Shown here: piece by piece, positions 1 to 6,118 of the stretch | How the letters are laid out: each line of letters opens with the position of its first letter | Numbering within the stretch: position 1 is the stretch's first letter | From: Verrucomicrobiota bacterium | GTDB lineage: Bacteria > Verrucomicrobiota > Verrucomicrobiia > Chthoniobacterales > UBA10450 | Assembly (NCBI GenBank): GCA_003219225.1 | Contig: QHPZ01000030.1 | Span: 1 to 6,562, forward strand | Reading direction: 5' to 3' | Length of the DNA stretch: 6,562 nucleotides | Translations under genes and position numbers: made by a program | Notes under the pieces: model-generated | What the model saw: the letters and a program-made list of their open reading frames with translations, nothing else | The model's database searches: none | What the model was told of the DNA's origin: nothing

Positions 1-1491
1 GAGCAATGCGCGCAGTTTCATGAAGCGATGCCCGGCGCTGCGCGAATCGAAAGTGTTAAAAGCGATGCGGTAGCGTTTGTCTCGTTCCAGGGCTTGGCCA
101 CTGCGCAAATGTATCGAGGTAACGCGCCGATTTTGGCCGCTGCCTTCGGTTGCAATATCAAGGCCGAGCAGGTTGCGCCGTTCATGGCTGGCGAACGTTT
201 CTTCCATCACGGCTTTGATTTCCTCCGGCAGAAGTTCCGCGGTGACGAGATAGTTTTCGAAGGGAAGAATTCTCCAGATGTCGTCCACGGTTTTGGGACC
301 GGCGGTGAAGTTGTTCTTCTCGTCGAACAGCCCATGCATGACGCCATCGACGCCGACGCCTCGCGCGCGCAGCGATTCCGTGATGGCCGTGCCGATCAAT
401 TGCTCGATTTCACTCGCTTCGCCTGGATGACCATGCACGTGCAACGTTTCGGCCACCTCGCCGATCGGCTCCGCGAGTGCCGCGTGCGACGCATCGAGCT
501 GCGGTTTTGCGCGCGAGAACACGGTGTGATCGAGACCCAGAGCTTTGTCCATCAATTCACAGCTCGCGTGGCGACTGAGCAACTTCTTTGAACTGCGGTC
601 AAAGATCAGATCAACACGCCCGACGTGAATGCCAAAATGATCGGCCTGCGTGAGCAAGACGCCGTTCACGATGCGGCTGGGAACTGGCTGATGGGTGTGA
701 CCGGCGATAAAAGCGGCCACCTCGGAGAATTCGGAAGTTAGGACGGTGACATTGTTCGCGAAATCATCGCCGCCGGTGCGCGGCTTCAATCCCATGTGAC
801 CGCTCAACACGATCGCATCCGCGCGTTCGCTTTTTACCCACGCGATTACGCGCCGCACCGGCTCGACCGGATAGTGGAAATCAAACCCGCGGGTAAACTC
901 CGGCCGAAACCAGAACGGCATCCCCGGCGTGGTCACGCCGATGATTGCGATTTTGATGCCAGCGATTTCCTTCAGGATGTAGGGGCGGATCTTGGCAAAC
1001 GGGTGTCTCGCATCGCGATATTCGCCGGCAGTCGCGCCTTCGATCTCCATGTTTGCCGCCAGCACCGGCATTGCCGATCTTGCCACCGCGTTGGTGAACA
1101 CCTCAACGCCCCAGTCGAACTCGTGATTGCCAATAATCCACGCGTCGTATTTCAGGTGATTGAACAAATCGATCATGAGCTCGCCCTTGGTGCGTAGCCC
1201 CACGTCGGTCCCTTGATAAACGTCACCCACGTCGATTAGGAGCGAGTTCGGATTCTCCCGCCGCCACTTCCGGATTTGCGTCACACATCGCGCCAATCCG
1301 CCGAGATCAGGGTTCCCGGCGTAGTCGCTCGTCGGCAAAATGTGCCCGTGCAAATCCGTCGTGTGCAGGAGCGAAATCGTGACCGTGTTTTCATTCAGCG
1401 CTCCAGCCGCTCGCGCCAACGACGGCATCGAGCAAACAAGACCTGCCTGCCCAAGCGTCCGTAGAAATTCCCTGCGGCTGCAGGACTTCAC
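1..1491 (-). CDS. Tat-exported bifunctional metallophosphatase/5'-nucleotidase (partial, C-terminus cut by window edge)
   Basis: This is a two-domain, metal-dependent phosphoesterase of the UshA/5'-nucleotidase type, predicted to hydrolyse nucleotides or related phosphate esters outside the cytoplasm. Read from the GTG at 1491, residues 5-10 are SRREFL, a twin-arginine motif, followed by a hydrophobic stretch and a likely ARA|A cleavage site near residue 28. The calcineurin-like metal ligands are all visible: LLHTTDLHGH (42-51), DVGDVYQGT (87-95), GNHEFDWG (121-128), SGHMG (230-234) and AGHTHQ (263-268). The C-terminal nucleotidase domain starts near residue 343 and includes ILPFENYLV (408-416), but the usual NGGGIR-like loop is not recognisable. 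An in-frame ATG at 1554 would add 21 residues and overlap the divergent VOC start. GTG 1491 is preferred because it gives a normal short Tat n-region and leaves a 61-bp spacer. No clear Shine-Dalgarno precedes either start. 497 codons are in the window. The family call is firm; the substrate is unknown. Confidence 0.9.
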   Translation of the reverse strand, partial: MKSCSRREFLRTLGQAGLVCSMPSLARAAGALNENTVTISLLHTTDLHGHILPTSDYAGNPDLGGLARCVTQIRKWRRENPNSLLIDVGDVYQGTDVGLRTKGELMIDLFNHLKYDAWIIGNHEFDWGVEVFTNAVARSAMPVLAANMEIEGATAGEYRDARHPFAKIRPYILKEIAGIKIAIIGVTTPGMPFWFRPEFTRGFDFHYPVEPVRRVIAWVKSERADAIVLSGHMGLKPRTGGDDFANNVTVLTSEFSEVAAFIAGHTHQPVPSRIVNGVLLTQADHFGIHVGRVDLIFDRSSKKLLSRHASCELMDKALGLDHTVFSRAKPQLDASHAALAEPIGEVAETLHVHGHPGEASEIEQLIGTAITESLRARGVGVDGVMHGLFDEKNNFTAGPKTVDDIWRILPFENYLVTAELLPEEIKAVMEETFASHERRNLLGLDIATEGSGQNRRVTSIHLRSGQALERDKRYRIAFNTFDSRSAGHRFMKLRALL

Positions 1492-1552
1492 ACTCGCCGG
1501 AATATCAAAGATTGCGCAGCCCGACAATTTCGTTTCGATTTCATGACGCCCC

Positions 1553-1960
1553 ATGCAACTCGAGGGTATTGATCACGTCGCGCTCGCGGTCAGCGACGTC
1601 GACCGCGCCGCGCAATGGTACATCGACGTCCTCGGCTTCGAGCGCCGTTACACAGATATGTGGGACGATGTTCCGACGTTTATCGGCAAAGGCACAACCG
1701 CCGTCGCGCTTTTTCCGGCGCGTTCCGGTGCGAGATCAACCTCTAGGTCCGAGATGCCAATCCGAATGCTCCACCTCGCCTTTCGCGCCGATCGCAAAAA
1801 CTTTCTCGCTGCCCAGGAAGAACTAAACCGCCGCGGCATCGATTTCGAATTCCAAGACCACGAAATTTCTCACTCAATCTACTTCCGCGACCCCGACGGT
1901 CACCAACTCGAGATCACGACTTACGAAATTCGGTGGGGCGACGCTCCCGCGGATCCGTGA
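1553..1960 (+). CDS. VOC family (glyoxalase/bleomycin resistance/extradiol dioxygenase fold) protein
   Basis: This is a 135-residue cytoplasmic protein of the vicinal-oxygen-chelate superfamily, made of two beta-alpha-beta-beta-beta units that form one metal site. The first unit begins GIDHVALAVSDVDRAAQWY (residues 5-23) and runs into DVLGFE. The second begins RMLHLAFRAD (71-80) and ends SIYFRDPDGHQLEITTYE (108-125). The probable metal ligands are H8, H74 and E120, the spacing expected of a single-chain VOC enzyme. The size and the SIYFRDPDGHQLE segment are compatible with glyoxalase I, Fos-type thiol transferases or uncharacterised VOC enzymes, and the substrate cannot be decided from the sequence. 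The ATG at 1553 is the only sensible start because the first strand follows at once. It diverges from the metallophosphatase and converges on secA. The last residues (RWGDAPADP) are encoded across the left arm of an inverted repeat, so this tail may be repeat-derived. The fold call is firm; the function is unassigned. Confidence 0.88.
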   Translation: MQLEGIDHVALAVSDVDRAAQWYIDVLGFERRYTDMWDDVPTFIGKGTTAVALFPARSGARSTSRSEMPIRMLHLAFRADRKNFLAAQEELNRRGIDFEFQDHEISHSIYFRDPDGHQLEITTYEIRWGDAPADP

Positions 1961-1998
1961 AATCAATTCGTCGGATCGACAGAGTCTCGCCCCACCGA
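1930..1998. repeat. 12-bp perfect inverted repeat at a convergent gene junction
   Basis: TCGGTGGGGCGA at 1930-1941 is the exact reverse complement of TCGCCCCACCGA at 1987-1998, with a 45-nt loop between them. Inside the loop is a second pair, GATCCG (1952-1957) and CGGATC (1972-1977). The left arm lies in the last codons of the VOC gene, and the right arm ends 7 bp before the secA stop codon at 2006-2008. No T-run follows on either strand, so a classical intrinsic terminator is not supported. It could still be a transcript-end structure serving both convergent genes, or a degenerate copy of a dispersed palindromic element. Confidence 0.6.
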
Positions 1999-2005
1999 CC
2001 TGTGC

Positions 2006-4927
2006 TTACGCGACGCGGCCGCAGCAGTTTTTGAATTTTTTGCCGCTGCCGCAGGGGCAGGGTTCGTTGCGGCCGACCTTCGGGATGGAGCGCCGCACGG
2101 GCAGGTCGATTGCCACTTCGCCGTCGCCATCATCGCCGACACCGGCCATTGCCATGGCGGGCTGCGGCTGACGCGCGCGCGCGGCTGGCGCATCAGCCCC
2201 GGCGGGCGGCGCGTGTTCGCGCAGGAGAAACTGCGGGAGCGTGGCGAGGAAGTTTTCGAACGCCTGAAGGTTTGAAGTGCTCCGGAAAAGATTGTGCAGC
2301 ACTTCGTTCTTAATGTTCGCCATCAGCTCGACGAACATGTCGTAGGCTTCGGTTTTGTATTCGATGAGCGGGTCCTTTTGCGCGTAACCGCGGAGATATA
2401 CGCCTTCGCGCAGCGCGTCCATGGCGTAGAGATGCTCCTGCCAGAGGCGATCGATCGCGTTCAGGATGATGTAACGCTCGAGACTCTTGACTGCACTCGG
2501 TTCTTCGTGACTCGATTTGCGTTCGTACGCGTCCTTGATTTTCCCAATCAGGAACTGTGCGTTTTCTTCGACTGTCCGCGTTTCAAACTGCCCTTTCTCC
2601 TTCGTTAAGCCGAGCGGGAAGGTCGTGTTCACCCAATGGATGATGCCGCCGTAGTTCGGTTCATCGACTTCCAGATATTCTTTAACTTTACTCGGCACAG
2701 CTTCATCGATCACCTCGTAGATAAGTATGCGCGGCTCTTCTGAATCGATGACTTCATTGCGATAGGTGTAAACCACCTCGCGCTGCATGTTCATCACGTC
2801 GTCGAAATCGAGTGTGCGCTTACGTTTGCGAATTAGATAATTGCGCTGCTCGACGCGTTTCTGCGCCGTCTCGACCGATTTATTTAACCAGCGGTGCTCG
2901 AGCTCCTGACCTTCTTCGAGTCCGAAGCGCTCCATGATCTTGGTCATCCGATCAGCCGCGCCGAAGTTGCGCATCAGATCGTCTTCGAAGCTGACGTAGA
3001 ATCGGGAGGAGCCCGGGTCACCCTGGCGCGCGCATCGACCGCGTAATTGTCGATCTATCCGGCGCGCTTCATGACGCTCGGTCCCGATGACATGCAGGCC
3101 GCCCGAGTCCGGCACGCCCTGTCCGAGTTTAATGTCGGTGCCGCGGCCGGCGATGTTGGTTGAAATCGTGACCGTGCCCGGTTGACCGGCGCGCGCCACG
3201 ATCTCAGCCTCCTGCATGTGGAACTTCGCGTTCAACACGTTGTGCGGAATTTTTTCGCGCTTCAGCATTCGACTCAGCAACTCCGAAGCCTCGACGCTCA
3301 CGGTGCCAACGAGGACCGGCTGCTGTCTCACGTGGCAATCTCTGATCTCGTTGATGACCGAATTGTATTTTTCGCGACGGGTTTTGTAGATCCGGTCATT
3401 TGCATCCTTGCGCGCGACCCGTCGATTCGTCGGGATGACGTTGACGTCGAGTTTGTAGATGTCGTGGAACTCGGCCGCCTCGGTCTCGGCCGTGCCAGTC
3501 ATGCCGGCGAGCTTTTGATAGAGCCGGAAATAATTTTGGATCGTGATCGTGGCGAGCGTTTGGGTTTCGCGATCGATCTGCACCCCTTCCTTGGCCTCGA
3601 CCGCCTGATGCAGCCCATCGCTCCAACGCCGGCCCGGCATTTTACGCCCGGTGAATTCGTCGACAATGACGACCTTGTTGTCCTCGAGCACGTACTGCAC
3701 GTCTTTCTCAAACAAGCAGTACGCCTTCAACAGTTGCGAGATGTTATGGATGCGCTCGGCCTGCGCGTCGCAATGCTGCTGGCGCTCGGCCTTCTTCTTG
3801 TCCTTCTCTTCATCGGGCAAAGTCGGATCGAGATCGATCTCGGTGAATTCGTTGATTAGATCCGGCAACACGAAGGCATTCGGATCGTCGGGGTTGAGGA
3901 ACGTGCGGCCCTGCTCGGAGAGATCGGCCTCGTTCGATTTCTCGTCGATGGTGAAAAACATTTCTTCTTTGAGCCGGAAGAGTTCTTCCCTGCGCGTGTC
4001 CTGATAAAACGACAGCTCGGCTTTATCGATCGCACGACGTTTGTCCGGGTCCTCCATCATCCGCAACAGCTGTTTGTTGCGCGGCTGGCCGAGTTTCACC
4101 TTGAACATGAGGCGTCCGCCGATTTCGATGTCGCCCTCCTCGAACTTTGCGGCGGCTTCACTCGCGAGTCGGTTACAAAGCATGTTCTGTTTGCGCACGA
4201 GCTGTTCGATGAGCGGCTTCCATTTGTCATATTGATGGGTCGAGATCGTCGTCGGTCCGCTGATGATGAGCGGCGTGCGCGCCTCGTCGATCAGGATCGA
4301 ATCGACTTCATCGACAATCGCATAGTGATAACCGCGCTGGACCTGTTGCTCGCGCGTGGTGGCCATGCCGTTGTCGCGCAGGTAATCGAACCCGAACTCG
4401 CTGTTCGTCCCGTAGAAGCTGTAGAGCGCCCCCATCCACTCGGCGTCACGCCGAGCAAGATAGTCGTTCACGGTGACAAGGTGAGCGCCGCGACCGGTAA
4501 GCGCGTTCAGATAGAGCGGCAATGTGGCGACCAGAGTCTTGCCTTCGCCGGTCGCCATCTCCGCGATGCGCCCACGATGCAAGACCACGCCGCCGAGCAA
4601 TTGCACATCGAAGTGCACCATGTCCCAGACCATCGGCTGATCGCAGACCGTGAAGCTATGATGTCGATCTTTCAGCCGGCGCGCGACGTTCTTCACCACC
4701 GCAAATGCTTCGGGTAAAATTTCATCGAGCCGTTTCCACTGATCCTCAAGCTCCGGGATTTTCGCGAGCTCCTCCTTCCACGCGATCGTCTTCGCTCGCA
4801 ACGCATCGTCCGAGAGCGACTTGAGGTCGTCGTCGAACTGGTTGATCTGGCGCACGATCGGCGCCAGCCGCCGCAGCTCGCGCTGGTTCTTCGAGCCTAA
4901 AATTTTCTTTAAAATCCAAGCAACCAT
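2006..4927 (-). CDS. secA: Preprotein translocase ATPase SecA
   Basis: SecA is the cytosolic and membrane-associated ATPase that pushes unfolded preproteins through SecYEG. This copy has 973 residues, longer than E. coli SecA (about 900). Domains in order are: an amphipathic N-terminus; NBD1 with Walker A ATGEGKT (125-131) and DEVDS (206-210); a preprotein-binding region with an extra charged, helical segment around 235-320; RRWSDGLHQAVEAKEG (433-448); LAGMTGTAETEA (473-484); NBD2 with STNIAGRGTD (589-598) and QLRGRCARQGDPG (627-639); helical scaffold and two-helix finger LREGVYLRGYAQKDP (839-853, probable tip Y848); and an Ala/Pro-rich linker. It ends in a zinc-binding tail with C957, C959, C968 and C969 (CxC-x8-CC), which binds SecB or lipid in other bacteria. 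Oddity: NBD1 jumps from WMGALYSF directly to YGTNSEFGFDYLRDN near residue 171, without about 26 residues present in the E. coli and B. subtilis proteins. The start is the ATG at 4927, which gives the normal SecA N-terminus; no clear Shine-Dalgarno precedes it. It is transcribed alone, diverging from ridA. Confidence 0.98.
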   Translation of the reverse strand: MVAWILKKILGSKNQRELRRLAPIVRQINQFDDDLKSLSDDALRAKTIAWKEELAKIPELEDQWKRLDEILPEAFAVVKNVARRLKDRHHSFTVCDQPMVWDMVHFDVQLLGGVVLHRGRIAEMATGEGKTLVATLPLYLNALTGRGAHLVTVNDYLARRDAEWMGALYSFYGTNSEFGFDYLRDNGMATTREQQVQRGYHYAIVDEVDSILIDEARTPLIISGPTTISTHQYDKWKPLIEQLVRKQNMLCNRLASEAAAKFEEGDIEIGGRLMFKVKLGQPRNKQLLRMMEDPDKRRAIDKAELSFYQDTRREELFRLKEEMFFTIDEKSNEADLSEQGRTFLNPDDPNAFVLPDLINEFTEIDLDPTLPDEEKDKKKAERQQHCDAQAERIHNISQLLKAYCLFEKDVQYVLEDNKVVIVDEFTGRKMPGRRWSDGLHQAVEAKEGVQIDRETQTLATITIQNYFRLYQKLAGMTGTAETEAAEFHDIYKLDVNVIPTNRRVARKDANDRIYKTRREKYNSVINEIRDCHVRQQPVLVGTVSVEASELLSRMLKREKIPHNVLNAKFHMQEAEIVARAGQPGTVTISTNIAGRGTDIKLGQGVPDSGGLHVIGTERHEARRIDRQLRGRCARQGDPGSSRFYVSFEDDLMRNFGAADRMTKIMERFGLEEGQELEHRWLNKSVETAQKRVEQRNYLIRKRKRTLDFDDVMNMQREVVYTYRNEVIDSEEPRILIYEVIDEAVPSKVKEYLEVDEPNYGGIIHWVNTTFPLGLTKEKGQFETRTVEENAQFLIGKIKDAYERKSSHEEPSAVKSLERYIILNAIDRLWQEHLYAMDALREGVYLRGYAQKDPLIEYKTEAYDMFVELMANIKNEVLHNLFRSTSNLQAFENFLATLPQFLLREHAPPAGADAPAARARQPQPAMAMAGVGDDGDGEVAIDLPVRRSIPKVGRNEPCPCGSGKKFKNCCGRVA

Positions 4928-4934
4928 GTGGCGC

Positions 4935-4964
4935 TTAATATCGCCGAGATTCCTGGTCTGTCAT
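4935..4964 (-). promoter_or_regulatory. Possible secA promoter (sigma-70-like)
   Basis: On the minus strand, ATGACA (plus-strand positions 4959-4964; 5 of 6 to TTGACA) and TATTAA (4935-4940; 4 of 6 to TATAAT) are 18 bp apart. Transcription would begin about at 4928, next to the secA ATG, giving a leaderless or nearly leaderless message. This fits the lack of a Shine-Dalgarno but is only a consensus match in a short spacer. Confidence 0.25.
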
Positions 4965-5006
4965 CCCGGCGCTCTTGTCATTTCGAGCGAAGTCGAGAAA
5001 TCTCTT
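4959..5006. repeat. Dispersed intergenic repeat-like element in the secA-ridA spacer
   Basis: The divergent spacer holds two TGTCAT-headed half units. The first starts at 4959 (TGTCATCCCGGCGCTCT). The second starts at 4976 and contains TTTCGAGCGAAGTCGAGAAA (4981-5000) followed by TCTCTT. The second unit is an imperfect palindrome around GCGAAG. From memory, very similar sequences recur between genes in many environmental bacterial genomes, so this is probably one copy of a dispersed element and not a secA- or ridA-specific operator. That recurrence could not be checked here. Confidence 0.45.
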
Positions 5007-5044
5007 GCTGTTGAACTCCGACTTTTGCAGCTAACCTGCGCGGC

Positions 5045-5458
5045 ATGAAGAAAATCATCTCCACGAGCGAGGCGCCCGCCGCGGTAGGGCCCTATTCGCA
5101 GGCGGTACGCGTTGGATCGACCATCTACTTCGCCGGCCAAATCCCGCTCGACCCGAAGACGGGACAGATCGTTTCCGGGGGCATCGATGTGCAAAGTCGG
5201 CGCGTTCTCGACAATATCGCCGCAGTCTTAGGAGCGGAAGGACTGAGCTTCGACAATATCGTTAAGACAACGATTTTCCTGACTGATCTCGCCGATTTCC
5301 AAACCGTTAACGAAATTTACGCCGACTATTTCACGCAAGCGCCGCCGGCGCGCTCGACGGTGCAGGTTCCCGCCCTCCCCAAGGGTGCTCGCATCGAAAT
5401 CGAAGTGATCGCCGTAGCCGGCGATGGCGAAGAAACTGTCGCCGATACTTCCGGCTAA
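5045..5458 (+). CDS. ridA: RidA family reactive intermediate/imine deaminase
   Basis: This 137-residue cytosolic protein belongs to the YjgF/YER057c/UK114 (RidA) family. Members form trimers that hydrolyse 2-aminoacrylate and related enamine/imine products of PLP enzymes such as threonine dehydratase, releasing the 2-oxoacid and ammonia. Family hallmarks are APAAVGPYSQAV (10-21), IYFAGQIPLDPKTG (27-40), the helix with LDNIAAVL, IVKTTIFLTDLADF (72-85) and PPARSTVQVPALPKGARIEIEVIA (100-123). R103 matches the catalytic arginine R105 of E. coli RidA and E118 matches E120, so deaminase activity is likely. The tail after residue 124 (about 13 acidic and small residues) exceeds E. coli RidA. The start is the ATG at 5045, as the N-terminus MKKIISTSEAP aligns with the family. 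No good Shine-Dalgarno is visible. It diverges from secA and may be co-transcribed with pyrE 93 bp downstream. Confidence 0.95.
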   Translation: MKKIISTSEAPAAVGPYSQAVRVGSTIYFAGQIPLDPKTGQIVSGGIDVQSRRVLDNIAAVLGAEGLSFDNIVKTTIFLTDLADFQTVNEIYADYFTQAPPARSTVQVPALPKGARIEIEVIAVAGDGEETVADTSG

Positions 5459-5471
5459 GATCGACAATTTC

Positions 5472-5542
5472 TGTAGCGCCCCGAAAGCGTTCGGGGTCGC
5501 TCGAATCCAAAAAATTTGCGACGCTCACAGAGCGCCGCTACA
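5472..5542. repeat. 71-bp palindromic (MITE/REP-like) element between ridA and pyrE
   Basis: The outer ends form a perfect 7-bp inverted repeat, TGTAGCG (5472-5478) and CGCTACA (5536-5542). Inside are two further hairpins. CCCCGAA-AGCG-TTCGGGG (5479-5496) has a perfect 7-bp stem. GCGACGCTC-ACA-GAGCGCCGC (5518-5538) has a 9-position stem with one mismatch. An A-run and AATTT lie between them. The first hairpin is not followed by a T-run on either strand, so it is not a standard terminator. Together they look like a small non-coding palindromic repeat, or a structured leader just ahead of pyrE. It holds no ORF worth calling. Confidence 0.55.
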
Positions 5543-5551
5543 AAGAAGCGC

Positions 5552-6118
5552 ATGAGCGAAGATCTTCTCGCGCTGTTTCGCAAAACCGGCGCGCTGCTCG
5601 ACGGGCATTTCGTTTTGCGCTCCGGCTTGCACAGCCGCCAATATTTTCAATGCGCCATTTTACTTTCGCACACTGATATCGCCGAGCGCGTTTGCAGTAT
5701 GCTCGCCGACAAATTGCGCCAATTCGAGTGCGACTCCGTCATCTCCCCCGCCCTTGGCGGCATCATCGTCGGTCAGGAAGTGGCGCGGGCACTGGGCAAA
5801 CGCCATATTTTCGTCGAGAAAGAGAACGGCAAACTCGCTCTACGCCGCGGGTTCAAGATTGACAATGGCGAGAGATTTGTCGTCGCGGAAGACGTCATCA
5901 CGCGCGGCGGTCGGGTGCAGGAGACGGTCGACATCGTCCGTGCACACGGCGGCGTGGCGACTGCCGTCGGTCTAATTGTCGATCGAAGCGGAAAACCAAA
6001 GCCGAACTTCGGTTGCCCGTTCGTTAGTCTCGTCGAGATGGAGGTCGAAAACTTCGAGCCCGACAAGTTGCCTCCCGATCTGGCCAAAATTCCAGCGGTC
6101 AAACCCGGCAGCAAATGA
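5552..6118 (+). CDS. pyrE: Orotate phosphoribosyltransferase (Thermus-type PyrE)
   Basis: PyrE joins orotate to PRPP to give orotidine 5'-phosphate, the fifth step of de novo pyrimidine synthesis, in the cytosol. The product is 188 residues. Visible motifs are GHFVLRSGLHSRQYFQCA (18-35, substrate end), DSVISPALGGIIVGQEVARALG (61-82), FVEKENGKLALRRGF (87-101, the mobile-loop region) and the PRPP-binding loop RFVVAEDVITRGGRVQE (108-124). The VEKENGK..LRRGF form resembles the Thermus-type family more than E. coli PyrE with RKEAKDHG. The PRPP loop has TRGGR where TTGGS/T is more common; arginine is tolerated there in the general PRPP pattern, so the enzyme is probably active. The ATG at 5552 is chosen over an in-frame TTG at 5516, because the latter lies inside the upstream repeat; AAAGAAG at 5542-5548 is a weak ribosome-binding site. 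The TGA overlaps the sdhC ATG. Confidence 0.96.
   Translation: MSEDLLALFRKTGALLDGHFVLRSGLHSRQYFQCAILLSHTDIAERVCSMLADKLRQFECDSVISPALGGIIVGQEVARALGKRHIFVEKENGKLALRRGFKIDNGERFVVAEDVITRGGRVQETVDIVRAHGGVATAVGLIVDRSGKPKPNFGCPFVSLVEMEVENFEPDKLPPDLAKIPAVKPGSK

Noticed and set aside
28..1197. Plus-strand ORFs of 187 and 133 codons at the left end
   Set aside because: They mirror the metallophosphatase reading frame, whose motifs on the minus strand are unmistakable.
1508..1544. Alternative minus-strand ATG at 1544 for the metallophosphatase
   Set aside because: It is in another frame and reaches a stop codon within about 20 codons.
1553..1960. Fosfomycin resistance gene (FosX/FosA-like) call for the VOC protein
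   Set aside because: Size and metal ligands fit, but these are shared by the whole VOC superfamily; no Fos-specific residues could be established.
3182..3859. 225-codon plus-strand ORF opposite secA, and other antisense ORFs opposite secA and the metallophosphatase
   Set aside because: They lie fully opposite well-conserved coding sequence, show no recognisable domain, and are expected as frame shadows in GC-rich DNA.
5005..5037. Sigma-70 promoter for ridA (TTGCTG or TTGAAC with TAACCT)
   Set aside because: Spacers are 21 or 15 bp and the -10 match is poor, so no separate feature is called.
5479..5496. Intrinsic terminator for ridA
   Set aside because: The stem is strong but short, and no T-run follows on either strand; it sits inside a larger palindromic element.
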